DNA from: a virus
Length of the DNA stretch: 64,000 nt
Direction: 5' to 3' (one strand)
IMG/VR virus record: IMGVR_UViG_3300042445_001685
Span: 1-64,000 of that record
Shown here: positions 33,014-41,253 of the stretch, one piece after another
How positions within the stretch are numbered: the first letter of the stretch is position 1
Layout of the letters: each line of letters opens with the position of its first letter
Notes under the pieces: model-generated
The model's input: the letters and a program-made list of their open reading frames with translations, nothing else
What the model was told of the DNA's origin: nothing
The model's database searches: none
Made by a program: the position numbers and the translations under genes

Positions 33014-33785
33014 ACCATCTGAATTTGTGAATGTTCTGAAGAATCATATTCGTATCTTCTGGTACGTAATTGATTAGTTCAAATAACTTTTGAGACTCTT
33101 TTGACCATAATCCGTCTGCTCTATACTCAATTCCTTTTATACCATGTACAACTGGATTAGAAGTATCTAAAGAATAGATCCATTTATAATCTGAGTAAAA
33201 AGAAAACTCTTGAGGTAATCCACATCCTAATAAGTGATGCTTCTTCTCTTCGTTTATTACACCGTCTCTCAACAGATCTCCTAGTAGCTTAACCCTTCCT
33301 AACATCCAGCTAACATACTTGTTAGGATGAGAAATAGTATTAGTATAGTACGAATAGTCGAATGAAATTGCAATCATATCTACATTTGCAATCTTATCCA
33401 TATACTCATAACAAGTCTTAATTTGACTATAAGTCTTTCCTTGAACAACTCCTATTTTCTTTCCTGGAAGATTTTTATATTTGTTATTCCATTCAGTCAT
33501 CTGCTTAACAGTCTTCTTTGCATCTTCTAAAGCATCTGGAACTATATACCAATCTGGCTTTAATTCTAATACCCATCCTGCAAACTTCTCTGCATCAAAA
33601 GCTTCTTCTAATTCAAATATAGAATTATCTAAAATAATTTCTCTACCTGCTTCTTTAGCTTCTTGAAACTGTTTTAAGTATTCTGGATCTTCTTCAAATA
33701 AGTGAACAAGTGCATAGTCGTAATCAGTATGCTTTTGTACTTCTTTAAATATACTCTTCGGTGATTCGTGTGCTATCTTAATCAT
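32991..33785 (-). CDS. dpdA: DpdA-like DNA guanine transglycosylase
   Basis: 264 residues resembling the short phage members of the tRNA-guanine transglycosylase superfamily. REIILDNSIFELEEAFD (about 48-64) holds the likely catalytic Asp, and PDWYIVPDALEDAKKTV a second conserved Asp region; KKIGVVQGKT and MIAISFDYSYY continue the TIM barrel. DpdA exchanges guanine for a deazaguanine in DNA. It is much shorter than bacterial DpdA, matching phage subfamilies. The assignment rests on motifs plus context. Confidence 0.75.
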   Translation of the reverse strand: MIKIAHESPKSIFKEVQKHTDYDYALVHLFEEDPEYLKQFQEAKEAGREIILDNSIFELEEAFDAEKFAGWVLELKPDWYIVPDALEDAKKTVKQMTEWNNKYKNLPGKKIGVVQGKTYSQIKTCYEYMDKIANVDMIAISFDYSYYTNTISHPNKYVSWMLGRVKLLGDLLRDGVINEEKKHHLLGCGLPQEFSFYSDYKWIYSLDTSNPVVHGIKGIEYRADGLWSKESQKLFELINYVPEDTNMILQNIHKFRWFANGRKV

Positions 33786-33981
33786 TATTTTCTGGTGTTA
33801 TATCTTCTAAATCTTCTACTAACCCTCCTAGCTGTGTCTGTAATGTTTCCATAACTTCTGCCAGCTGACTATCAATAGATTTCTCAACTGCTTTATAAGC
33901 CTCTGATAAAGGAATCATATCTATACCTAAAGTATCAATAAACACTTTATGCTTTTCTAAATGGTCTAGTGCTGCTTGCAT
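33778..33981 (-). CDS. Hypothetical protein, 67 aa
   Basis: A helical acidic protein (HLEKHKVFIDTLGIDMIPL) overlapping the DpdA-like gene by 8 bases and joined to the MazG-like gene by one base. Unknown function. Confidence 0.6.
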   Translation of the reverse strand: MQAALDHLEKHKVFIDTLGIDMIPLSEAYKAVEKSIDSQLAEVMETLQTQLGGLVEDLEDITPENND

Positions 33982-34493
33982 TATTTACTTCTATTAAATT
34001 TACTTAACTGCTCTTGAGTAAAAAACTGAGAAAGATCTGGTCGGAAGTAGTTTACATTCTTCATTACTTTTCTATCTCTTGTTCTATAAACAACGTAATA
34101 CTCTCCAACTTTTTCGTAATGACACTCCTCACCTTGCTCACTCGATCTCTGAATGACAGTTGCTTTAGCGTCTTCTTCTGTTTGGCAAGCTTTTGATAGA
34201 TTTGAAGCTTGAACTTCTTGATATGCTGGCCATATCTTATCCTTAAGGCCATGTAACATAGTACCGTTCCCAGTGGCAACATAAGTAATATCGCACAAAG
34301 CATCCAGAACCTCAACGATGTCTCCTGCTTCGCAAGCTGCTCTATATTCTTCCAATTCCTCAAGGATGAAATTGTATACAAACTCCCATTCTTTTCTTTC
34401 GGGGATAGTTGGTTCATAGTTATTAGGTTTGCCCATTACGGCGTTAAATTCTTCTACTTCGTCAATAAAAGGTACTTTTGGATCTGTAATCAT
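33981..34493 (-). CDS. MazG-like nucleotide pyrophosphohydrolase
   Basis: 170 residues. NFILEELEEYRAACEAGDIV (about 45-64) followed by EVLDALCDITYVATG gives the ExxE..ExxD..D metal pattern of the all-alpha NTP pyrophosphohydrolases, and KVMKNVNYFRPDLSQF is the usual C-terminal signature of phage forms. It probably removes non-canonical dNTPs or shapes the nucleotide pool for modified DNA synthesis. Confidence 0.75.
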   Translation of the reverse strand: MITDPKVPFIDEVEEFNAVMGKPNNYEPTIPERKEWEFVYNFILEELEEYRAACEAGDIVEVLDALCDITYVATGNGTMLHGLKDKIWPAYQEVQASNLSKACQTEEDAKATVIQRSSEQGEECHYEKVGEYYVVYRTRDRKVMKNVNYFRPDLSQFFTQEQLSKFNRSK

Positions 34494-34508
34494 ATCTTTT
34501 TACTTTTT

Positions 34509-34541
34509 TATTAATATAAGAAATTGGCTCCGAAGAGCCAA
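34509..34541 (-). promoter_or_regulatory. Phage promoter with TTCG hairpin
   Basis: TTG at 34539-34541, 20-nt gap, TATATTAATA at 34509-34518. The gap contains a TTGGCTC/GAGCCAA stem with a TTCG loop. Confidence 0.75.
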
Positions 34542-34545
34542 CTTA

Positions 34546-34743
34546 TTATTCAATTACTTTTAGGATTTTAGATTGGTTAACTCCTACTACTGTAAAGTTA
34601 GACTCTCCTTCAAACTCTTTATAGATTTTTGCTTCAGCATCTGTTGCTGAAATTGCATCTACTAAATAAAGTTCTTTTACTCTTTGGATACGACCTCGGT
34701 CATTTTCGTGCTCCAATTGCACAGTTACTTGCCAATAATTCAT
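34546..34743 (-). CDS. DUF4494 protein
   Basis: 65 residues matching DUF4494: MNYWQVTVQLEHEND, then DAISATDAEAKIYKEFEGES. This family is known mainly from Bacteroidota and their phages, and its function is unknown. It lies right after folE in the transcript. Confidence 0.7.
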   Translation of the reverse strand: MNYWQVTVQLEHENDRGRIQRVKELYLVDAISATDAEAKIYKEFEGESNFTVVGVNQSKILKVIE

Positions 34744-34755
34744 AATGTTTGGTTT

Positions 34756-35466
34756 TTATTTACAACTATATCCTTTTACAAATTCGTAAAATTCTGCTCT
34801 TGCTGATGCTTCGTCTAAGAAACATCCTGTTAATTTTGCTGTCTTCATTGAAGCACCTTGATGCTTAATACCTCTACAGCTTACACAATTATGTCCTGCT
34901 TCAATCATAACTGCTACTCCTAGATTACCTTCACAGATCTTATCTACTGCATTATGAATTGCAACTGTTAATTGTTCTTGGATAGCTCCTCTACGAGCAA
35001 ATTGCTCTACAATTCTATTCAATTTAGAAAGTCCAACTACTTTTCCATCTGCTGAAGGAACATATCCGATATGAACTCTTCCTGTGATTGTTTGGTGATG
35101 ATGAGAGCACATTGAAGTAATTGGAATGTTTCCTTCGAATACTATTCCGTCATACCCATCAGAAGGGAATGCTGTGATCTTAGTCATTGGTTCAAATCGA
35201 CCTGCCCATAAATCATTTACATATGCTTTTGCAACTCTCTTAGGAGTATCAGATGAATTTGGATCATTACTCCAATCACACCCTAAAGCTGAAAGGAATT
35301 GCCCAAAAGCTACTGCAGCATTCTCGATAATAGCTTGCTTTTCTTCTTCAGTTAGTCTTGCTTCTGGACCATCTATTAATTGTTTTTTTGCTAATTGTGT
35401 TGAGATTCCATTAGCGAATCCGGCTTGTACTAATTCTGTACCGTCGATAAATTTTTTATTTGACAT
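34756..35466 (-). CDS. folE: GTP cyclohydrolase I FolE
   Basis: 236 residues. PITSMCSHHHQTITGRVHIG (about 115-134) contains the zinc Cys and His, and HNCVSCRGIKHQG the second zinc Cys. FolE turns GTP into dihydroneopterin triphosphate, the first step of both folate and 7-deazaguanine synthesis. Since QueD, QueE and QueF genes surround it, it most likely feeds the phage deazaguanine pathway. Confidence 0.92.
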   Translation of the reverse strand: MSNKKFIDGTELVQAGFANGISTQLAKKQLIDGPEARLTEEEKQAIIENAAVAFGQFLSALGCDWSNDPNSSDTPKRVAKAYVNDLWAGRFEPMTKITAFPSDGYDGIVFEGNIPITSMCSHHHQTITGRVHIGYVPSADGKVVGLSKLNRIVEQFARRGAIQEQLTVAIHNAVDKICEGNLGVAVMIEAGHNCVSCRGIKHQGASMKTAKLTGCFLDEASARAEFYEFVKGYSCK

Positions 35467-35504
35467 ATAAGATTGTTTTTATGGAGGTTCTACGACTCCG
35501 TTTT

Positions 35505-35537
35505 ATTTAATATAACATTTTTTATTCTATCCTGCAA
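35505..35537 (-). promoter_or_regulatory. Phage promoter
   Basis: TTG at 35535-35537, 20-nt gap, TATATTAAAT at 35505-35514, in front of folE. Confidence 0.7.
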
Positions 35538-35933
35538 CTATTTTTTCAAATAATCTTGAATAGTTTCTGAATCATTTCTTTCCCAAGGGTAAACAATCCA
35601 CTCTGTTCCTACTTCTTTTGAATAGAAGTCTGGGGTAAATATTGCTGTTGGTTTGTAATGAAGCGTTGCAGTATACATTCCAATAGTCTTTTTTAACGTC
35701 TCTCCTGTATCACAAATGTCATCTACAACAAGAGTATCTTTATTTATTCTACTAACGAAAGGTATATGGAGCTTGTGGGAGATCATTACTGCTGGTATTA
35801 ACCCTCCTCTTTGAATACCTGTTATCGATTTAATTTCTGCTCCTGATGAAGCTATTGTCTGACATAAATCTTCTACTAAGATATTAATATCATCCCAGCT
35901 TAAATAAACTTTGTTTCCTATTTTTAGTGCCAT
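35538..35933 (-). CDS. Phosphoribosyltransferase (PRTase type I)
   Basis: 131 residues. TLVVDDICDTGETLKK (about 86-101) is the PRPP-binding loop, and SITGIQRGGLIPAVMIS the N-terminal core. The length and pattern fit a Gpt/xanthine-guanine phosphoribosyltransferase-like enzyme. It might salvage guanine released when DpdA swaps bases in DNA (inference). Confidence 0.8.
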   Translation of the reverse strand: MALKIGNKVYLSWDDINILVEDLCQTIASSGAEIKSITGIQRGGLIPAVMISHKLHIPFVSRINKDTLVVDDICDTGETLKKTIGMYTATLHYKPTAIFTPDFYSKEVGTEWIVYPWERNDSETIQDYLKK

Positions 35934-35935
35934 AA

Positions 35936-36520
35936 CTAGTTAAGTTTTACTTGATAATCTACAAACGTTGCTTTCTTTGGTGCTTCATTTAAGAAATAGA
36001 AAGCAAGTGTTTTATTTTTAGTTTTGATAATTTTATAGAAAGCTGTTGGTATAGCTGCACCTGCAGGTACTCTTTTAGGTACTTTGTCAAATACTATTTT
36101 TATTTCTACATTGACTGGTCCTTCTGAAAAGGCTAGAAGTCTTTCATAGTCTTCTAATAATCTCCAATGAACTCTGTTCAGTCTTTCATTCTGTAGGGTA
36201 CAGTTTAAGTATGAAAATGTTTTAAGTAACATTTCTCTAGTGCAGTTAAAGTCTGCCGCTGGAGCACAATGTCCTTTGTCGTAAACATTATTTACATAAT
36301 CTTTTGCATCTGAAGTATGAATTGTTTTATCTGTATAAAAATCCATTCCTTTTCTAGATGCTCCAGCACCTGTACATAGTACTTGGTACTTTACCCACAA
36401 TGGTTGTTCTAGTGTCTCTGAATACATCACTTCGTAGATGTCTGTCTTTACATAAACGCTATCTCTTAACTGTCCAAACCCTACTAACGGAAGTAAGAGT
36501 AATAATAAAAACTTCTTCAT
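35936..36520 (-). CDS. Secreted DNA/RNA non-specific endonuclease
   Basis: 194 residues from the ATG at 36520, 1 base past the previous stop. A signal peptide (FLLLLLLPLVGFG) ends near residue 15. The NUC-type motif reads YDKGHCAPAADFNCT (about 86-100), close to the family DRGH signature but with Lys for Arg; the catalytic His is present, and CTLQNERLNRVHW supplies the metal Asn. It should act in the periplasm or outside, for example on incoming DNA (inference). Confidence 0.8.
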   Translation of the reverse strand: MKKFLLLLLLPLVGFGQLRDSVYVKTDIYEVMYSETLEQPLWVKYQVLCTGAGASRKGMDFYTDKTIHTSDAKDYVNNVYDKGHCAPAADFNCTREMLLKTFSYLNCTLQNERLNRVHWRLLEDYERLLAFSEGPVNVEIKIVFDKVPKRVPAGAAIPTAFYKIIKTKNKTLAFYFLNEAPKKATFVDYQVKLN

Positions 36521-36521
36521 A

Positions 36522-36821
36522 TTATACCTTTGCAATTGTAATTCCTTCCACGTCTACTATTGGTAGTTGTGAGATAATTTCATCTCCTGATACTTCTGGA
36601 TCTGTTGACTCCAGTACGTAGTTTACTAATTCTTCGATAGATACTTTATCTTTAAATCCTGTCTTACCTGAGTCGCTTGGTATTAGTACTAACTCTAATT
36701 CAAAATTTTTAGTACCGTTAAACTGTAACTTATAGTCCCAGATGTAAAGGCCATCTGCTTTTGGATATGCTTTTGATAATTCTCTGTCTCCTGCTAAATC
36801 GATTAGATCTTTTAATGTCAT
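36522..36821 (-). CDS. Hypothetical protein, 99 aa
   Basis: A soluble acidic protein (MTLKDLIDLAGDRELSKAY). It lies between the secreted nuclease and a small gene next to queE. No family recognised. Confidence 0.65.
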   Translation of the reverse strand: MTLKDLIDLAGDRELSKAYPKADGLYIWDYKLQFNGTKNFELELVLIPSDSGKTGFKDKVSIEELVNYVLESTDPEVSGDEIISQLPIVDVEGITIAKV

Positions 36822-36832
36822 AACTTTATTTT

Positions 36833-37018
36833 TTATTTAATTGAATATTTAATTTTTCCGTCTGGTGATTGTGCTGTGATGCCTCCGTTTGTTATACTTG
36901 TTAGTTCTAGGAAGCAGCTAGTCTTAATTAAGTGCTTTACCTGTGCTGTTTGTAATTGACCCTTTCTCCATAGTGTATGAAGAGTGTACAATGTTTCTAC
37001 TGTAGTTGCTGGTCTCAT
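36833..37018 (-). CDS. Small hypothetical protein, 61 aa
   Basis: I choose the start at 37018, two bases past the queE stop; the frame is open from 37048. The protein begins MRPATTVETLYTLHTLW and is basic. Unknown function. Confidence 0.55.
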   Translation of the reverse strand: MRPATTVETLYTLHTLWRKGQLQTAQVKHLIKTSCFLELTSITNGGITAQSPDGKIKYSIK

Positions 37019-37019
37019 C

Positions 37020-37793
37020 CTACACTTCTCTTTTGTCCTCAAATGCAATGATGTGAGGTCTCCAAGTCAATCTGTAACCATTATCTCTCACCCAATCAAA
37101 CATTTTTGGATATGATTTGAATAAAGCTTCTCTTGAATCTCCAGCTGGCATGAACCATACTTTGTCTTGAGGTATGTCTAGCATTTTAATACAAGCCATA
37201 ATTTCTGCTAACGCTTCTTGATCCTCTCCATCCCATACTGGCTTTAAGTGGTAATCGGAATGATACGAGATTGATTTAGAAATTGCATCGTAGTTTAATC
37301 TTAACTTGTTATGCTGTTTGATCATTCTTTCATCTGTAACGTCTCCTTGAGGTGTGAGTACGCCAACCTTAGGGACAGAATTACTGAACTTAGGGGAGAT
37401 TGATAATAGATTAATTGGGTAATCCGTTTCAAGAAAATGACTTCCTTCGGTCTCAATTGTAATGAAAATATTTCTTTCATGTGCAAAATGTGTTAATTCA
37501 TTTACTAATGCTGGATGCATTGTTGGTGATCCTCCTGTTAGCATCATCTCTGTGATGTGAGGATTCTTATCGTACATGTTGATAATGTCTTGGAAACTAA
37601 TATGTCCTTTTTCAGGATGAATACTTGTGTACCAAGAATCACACCATCCACCTTCACCAAACCAACATCTGTGAGTACAGCCTGTTGTTCTGATTACTAC
37701 TGTTGGATAGCCTGCTCTACTTCCTTCTGATTGTACAGCTGTATAAAGCTCTACAATTGGAAGTGTTTTGTTATAATCTTCTATTCTTTTCAT
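37020..37793 (-). CDS. queE: 7-carboxy-7-deazaguanine synthase QueE (radical SAM)
   Basis: 257 residues. TTGCTHRCWFGEGGWCDSWY (about 36-55) contains the 4Fe-4S cysteines in a CX3CX7C spacing, different from the usual radical-SAM CX3CX2C. EMMLTGGSPTMHP is the SAM-binding GGxP-like motif. QueE converts 6-carboxytetrahydropterin to 7-carboxy-7-deazaguanine. Start overlaps the upstream stop as ATGA. Confidence 0.88.
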   Translation of the reverse strand: MKRIEDYNKTLPIVELYTAVQSEGSRAGYPTVVIRTTGCTHRCWFGEGGWCDSWYTSIHPEKGHISFQDIINMYDKNPHITEMMLTGGSPTMHPALVNELTHFAHERNIFITIETEGSHFLETDYPINLLSISPKFSNSVPKVGVLTPQGDVTDERMIKQHNKLRLNYDAISKSISYHSDYHLKPVWDGEDQEALAEIMACIKMLDIPQDKVWFMPAGDSREALFKSYPKMFDWVRDNGYRLTWRPHIIAFEDKREV

Positions 37794-37921
37794 CTACCTG
37801 TTATTTGTTTTATATACATTTCTACCGCTACTACTTTCTGTCTTAGATTTAATTTAGAGTCTATTACATCCTGTAAGTATTTGTGGAACTCTTCCATTGT
37901 TAAATTAGGTTTTGCTACCAT
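37790..37921 (-). CDS. Small hypothetical protein, 43 aa
   Basis: A 43-codon gene (MVAKPNLTMEEFHKYLQDVI) whose TGA overlaps the queE ATG. Probably translated as part of the operon. No family recognised. Confidence 0.55.
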   Translation of the reverse strand: MVAKPNLTMEEFHKYLQDVIDSKLNLRQKVVAVEMYIKQITGR

Positions 37922-37922
37922 A

Positions 37923-38132
37923 CTATCCGATATCGTAATGTTCCCAAATAGCATCGATATGCTCTCTTAACTTTTCCATAGCTGCTCTAGCTTCTTTACA
38001 TAGTTGAACTAATTCCGGATCTTCTTCTCCTTTATATCCATAATGCTCAACCCAATATCCAAATCCTTGATTATCAATTTCTCCGAATAATTGTTCTGCT
38101 TCTTCTTCTGATAGTTTAATTTTACTCTCCAT
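37923..38132 (-). CDS. Hypothetical protein, 69 aa
   Basis: An acidic helical protein (MESKIKLSEEEAEQLFGEI) overlapping queD by 11 bases. Unknown function. Confidence 0.65.
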   Translation of the reverse strand: MESKIKLSEEEAEQLFGEIDNQGFGYWVEHYGYKGEEDPELVQLCKEARAAMEKLREHIDAIWEHYDIG

Positions 38133-38583
38133 ATATCGCTGAGTTTTTGTTATGTTCTTTAAATTCTACACTCACTACTCTTACTCTACCTTCTGTTTCT
38201 ATTTGTATAAATTCAGATACTTTATCATAGATAAATTTAGCGAATTGTTCTGCTCCTGTAGCTGGAATTATTCTTAGTTGGATTATTTCTTCGTTGTGCA
38301 TCTCTAATGCTTTTGGTAAGAATGGATCATCTTTTGCAATGATGTAAGTATGGTCGAACATATGGTCCATCCATGCTTTAGGAGGCATACCATCAATAGT
38401 GTTTTTAGCTCTCTTCATTCCTCCAAAGTCCCATACCCAGTTTCTTTCGTCTAGATCTCCTTCAAAAGTAATTTTGAAAGAAATACCATAACCGTGTAGG
38501 AACCTGCAATGAGTACCTTCTGCTCTCCATTGACGAAATACTGTTGAGTATCCATCAAAGACTTTTGTTGATTGAAATTTCAT
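38122..38583 (-). CDS. queD: 6-carboxytetrahydropterin synthase QueD
   Basis: 153 residues of the PTPS fold. GTHCRFLHGYGISFKI (about 23-38) gives the catalytic Cys and the zinc His pair; WVWDFGGMKRA and FDHTYIIAKDDPFLPK the remaining active-site features; EHNKNSAIYGE the C-terminal Glu. It turns FolE product into carboxytetrahydropterin for QueE. The spacing C..H..H follows QueD rather than eukaryotic PTPS. Confidence 0.9.
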   Translation of the reverse strand: MKFQSTKVFDGYSTVFRQWRAEGTHCRFLHGYGISFKITFEGDLDERNWVWDFGGMKRAKNTIDGMPPKAWMDHMFDHTYIIAKDDPFLPKALEMHNEEIIQLRIIPATGAEQFAKFIYDKVSEFIQIETEGRVRVVSVEFKEHNKNSAIYGE

Positions 38584-38586
38584 TTG

Positions 38587-38736
38587 TTAAAATATTAAAT
38601 TGTAAATTGTTGTCCATATAGCAACTGTTATAGCTCCTAGTAGGATCCATACAAATGCTTTTGTGTAGTCTTTCTTAAATCTCTTTTTAGGCTTTATTCC
38701 TAAAGCTTCTTTTACGTGATCGTTTACCTGTCTCAT
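38587..38736 (-). CDS. Small membrane protein, 49 aa
   Basis: A 49-codon gene, basic start (MRQVNDHVKEALGIKPKKR), then one membrane segment (FVWILLGAITVAIWTTIYNL, about 29-48). It lies four bases upstream of the queD start. Unknown function. Confidence 0.6.
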   Translation of the reverse strand: MRQVNDHVKEALGIKPKKRFKKDYTKAFVWILLGAITVAIWTTIYNLIF

Positions 38737-38745
38737 AACTCTAAT

Positions 38746-39069
38746 TTAAACTAATTCTTCGTAAATACCAACTATTTCACTTAAAATTAATACTCCGGCT
38801 CCTATTAGAAGATTAAAAGGTAGTAGGAAGTATCCGAGTATTCTTATACCGGATTTAATAAATGAAATTGTTTGATGTAATTTTGGATCTGGAATTGCTA
38901 ATAGATTTCTTCTAGCTGCTTCTTCAAGTAGTTCTTGCTGAGTTGTAAAGTTTGTATAGGTTTTGAAATCCTCAGGTGAAAGTTCTTTCTTTTTTTGTTC
39001 TAGAACTCTATCCATTATAACCGATTGTTCTGCTCTCTCTATGGAGGGCTTCTTAAAATATGTTGCCAT
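38746..39069 (-). CDS. Hypothetical protein with C-terminal membrane segments
   Basis: 107 residues: a charged helical first half and two hydrophobic segments near the C-terminus (ILGYFLLPFNLLIGAGVLIL). First gene after the promoter at 39115-39147. No family recognised. Confidence 0.65.
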   Translation of the reverse strand: MATYFKKPSIERAEQSVIMDRVLEQKKKELSPEDFKTYTNFTTQQELLEEAARRNLLAIPDPKLHQTISFIKSGIRILGYFLLPFNLLIGAGVLILSEIVGIYEELV

Positions 39070-39114
39070 AAGGTGTGTTTTTAAAGTGGTGCTACGACAC
39101 TGTTGTTATATGTT

Positions 39115-39147
39115 AATAAATATAAGAAATATCTTTTTATGATCCAA
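39115..39147 (-). promoter_or_regulatory. Phage promoter
   Basis: TTG at 39145-39147, 20-nt gap, TATATTTATT at 39115-39124. It faces the 107-aa gene and so the queD-queE transcript. Confidence 0.75.
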
Positions 39148-39159
39148 CTTACTAAAGTT

Positions 39160-40278
39160 TTATACTTTTGGAATGTCTGTTTGATACCATCCATCTCCTT
39201 CATATACGTTCATAACATCTTGAAAATATTTCTCATACATAGGAGCTACATTCTCTAATGAGAACTTTTCTCCATACTCTCTACAAGTCTTATAATCTAT
39301 TTCTCCGTTATTGACTTTTATAGTTGCTTTTAAATAATCGTCAAACGTTCTACATCTATAGCCAGTTACTCCGTTTATATTATTCTCTGCAAATGCTCCC
39401 CAGTCTGAAGTGATGGTAGGTGTTCCTGATAGAAGGTTTTCTATTTGCACTCCTCCAAATGGTTCAACATATTGTGAAGGTAAGAAGCATCCTTTTGCAT
39501 TCTTCATTAACTTTTTTCTCTTCTCAGTACCAGCATACCCTACAAACTCTACATGAGGAGGAAAGATTCCATCCTTATATGGTCCATCAGCGTCAATCTG
39601 TCCTGCTATCTTTAATTTATAACCTAAGTGTTCAGTAACCTGGATTGCTATATTAACTCCTTTTCCATCAAAGACTCTTCCTAAATATAAGAAGTAGTCT
39701 TCTTTTTTATCGCTAAATTCGAAATCAGAAAGATCAAAATAGTTTGGAATTACTACTTCATAGTTTTTCATATCGCAATAATTCACTCCCATCAGTCCGT
39801 AGTATGCATGATAGATTGCATAAGATTCAAATACCTTCCAATTGGCCCAATGACCTCCGGCGTAACCTATTCCTGGTTCAACAGTTATTAAATCTGGATG
39901 TCCATCACATACTGGACGTACTCCTGATCCCCAGAATGGAAGTATGAAGTCATTCTTCTGTTTTCTCTTTCCTATTTCCTCTATAGCATTTTTATAGAAG
40001 GTTTGATAGGCTTCATCCTCTACATTGTACTTAAAGAATTTAGATTTATAGTCGTGAGTACCATATACCTTTTTCCATACCTTATTGGTAATAACTGTTA
40101 CGTTTTCCGCATATGGAGCGTCGCTCTCCTCATGTCCGTAATGGTATATAGTATGCCCTCTCTCTCCCATCATCTTACAGAATTTCCAAGCTTTTTGTGT
40201 ATAAGCACATGCTACAAATTCTCTATTAGTGATTGTATGAGGAAGTCCTAATACGTGGAATGTAAATTTATTATTCAT
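39160..40278 (-). CDS. Glycosyltransferase, GT-B fold (family 4-like)
   Basis: 372 residues. KAWKFCKMMGERGHTIYHYG marks the acceptor domain; YFLYLGRVFDGKGVNIAIQV the domain linker; SQYVEPFGGVQIENLLSGTP the donor-binding Glu pair. It is separate from the main saccharide operon and has its own promoter (40282-40314), so it may act on a different acceptor, for example the modified DNA or a virion protein. Confidence 0.8.
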   Translation of the reverse strand: MNNKFTFHVLGLPHTITNREFVACAYTQKAWKFCKMMGERGHTIYHYGHEESDAPYAENVTVITNKVWKKVYGTHDYKSKFFKYNVEDEAYQTFYKNAIEEIGKRKQKNDFILPFWGSGVRPVCDGHPDLITVEPGIGYAGGHWANWKVFESYAIYHAYYGLMGVNYCDMKNYEVVIPNYFDLSDFEFSDKKEDYFLYLGRVFDGKGVNIAIQVTEHLGYKLKIAGQIDADGPYKDGIFPPHVEFVGYAGTEKRKKLMKNAKGCFLPSQYVEPFGGVQIENLLSGTPTITSDWGAFAENNINGVTGYRCRTFDDYLKATIKVNNGEIDYKTCREYGEKFSLENVAPMYEKYFQDVMNVYEGDGWYQTDIPKV

Positions 40279-40281
40279 AGT

Positions 40282-40314
40282 TTTTAATATACGAAATTTA
40301 TTTTAAGACTCCAA
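40282..40314 (-). promoter_or_regulatory. Phage promoter
   Basis: TTG at 40312-40314 inside the end of the zinc-ribbon gene, 20-nt gap, TATATTAAAA at 40282-40291; the start codon at 40278 follows closely, so the leader is at most a few bases. Confidence 0.7.
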
Positions 40315-40605
40315 ACTTTTTGGATAGTATTTTTCGTACAACTCTGCTTCTTTCTTTCCACAGTCCTCACATTGAACTCCTCTTCCAACAGTGCTTAACA
40401 TCTGATCGTACATTGATAGGTTATCTAGTTCTTTCATTTCTTCTTCAGTAAGATCTTCTCTTTCTAAATTATTCCACCAATCTTTTCTTCCCCATTTATC
40501 AATCATTGCTTCCATTTCAGGAACAGGAATGCACATTGTTATAAATCCGTGATAACAATTTTCTTTTTCTTCACCGCAGTGGTGACATGTTTCTAGTTTT
40601 TTCAT
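40303..40605 (-). CDS. Zinc-ribbon protein, 100 aa
   Basis: I choose the start at 40605, where ATG overlaps the upstream stop as ATGA. CHHCGEEKENC (about 6-16) and CEDCGKKEAEL near the C-terminus make a four-cysteine site, with an acidic helix between. Function unknown. Confidence 0.65.
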   Translation of the reverse strand: MKKLETCHHCGEEKENCYHGFITMCIPVPEMEAMIDKWGRKDWWNNLEREDLTEEEMKELDNLSMYDQMLSTVGRGVQCEDCGKKEAELYEKYYPKSLES

Positions 40606-40940
40606 TTCCAAAATAATTGAACCATCATTATTGCAAAAGCTAATCCAAGACATATAAGTGTCTTCAAAGTAAATGGTTCTTGAAACCATAAATGTGCCAT
40701 ATAACTAAATACTATTGCTCCTATTGAAAAGCCCATCAGTCTTGAAGGCCATAACTCTCCTCCAAAATGCGATACCATATACTTTACAGACATAATATAA
40801 AGAAAGGAAATTGGTACCCCCATTAGTGAAATAATCATTGGATGTTGTTTAAACCATTCCCATCTGAATTGTCCTTGTAGTTGTACAAATGTAAGTACTT
40901 GTGCCAGTACTCCGAAGCTAAAACCTATTATAAAATTCAT
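40602..40940 (-). CDS. Multi-pass membrane protein, 112 aa
   Basis: Hydrophobic segments near residues 2-20, 34-53, 68-85 and 93-110. It overlaps both neighbours by 4 bases. No family recognised; perhaps an inner-membrane effector of infection. Confidence 0.65.
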   Translation of the reverse strand: MNFIIGFSFGVLAQVLTFVQLQGQFRWEWFKQHPMIISLMGVPISFLYIMSVKYMVSHFGGELWPSRLMGFSIGAIVFSYMAHLWFQEPFTLKTLICLGLAFAIMMVQLFWK

Positions 40941-41251
40941 ATGTACTGTATTAAGTAGTAGCTCAACTTATACCCTACAAATGCTCCAAGTGCTGAAGGT
41001 ATTGGAAATACTATTAGTTTTCCTAAATCTGTAACGTATTTAGGCCTGTTTAATAGCCTACCCATAAAGGCATAGTATGCTAGATATCCCAGTAATACTG
41101 CAATGTCTGTTCTTGTTGCAATGAATACAACTAGAGTTGCTCCAATAAAGGCAAAAGTAAAATTATCTCTTACTCCTTCCCAGATTTCTTTTCTAGTGGC
41201 GTCTTTATACTCCTTAACTATTTTTTTTACTTTTGCTTTTGGTACTTTCAT
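40937..41251 (-). CDS. Membrane protein, 104 aa
   Basis: A basic N-terminus (KVPKAKVKKIVKEYKDATRK) followed by hydrophobic segments near 30-48, 52-65 and 80-102. Coupled to the genes on both sides. Unknown function. Confidence 0.65.
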   Translation of the reverse strand: MKVPKAKVKKIVKEYKDATRKEIWEGVRDNFTFAFIGATLVVFIATRTDIAVLLGYLAYYAFMGRLLNRPKYVTDLGKLIVFPIPSALGAFVGYKLSYYLIQYI

Positions 41252-41253
41252 TT

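Noticed and set aside
34064-34417. Minus-strand frame of 117 codons
   Set aside because: It is in another frame of the MazG-like gene, which has clear metal-binding motifs.
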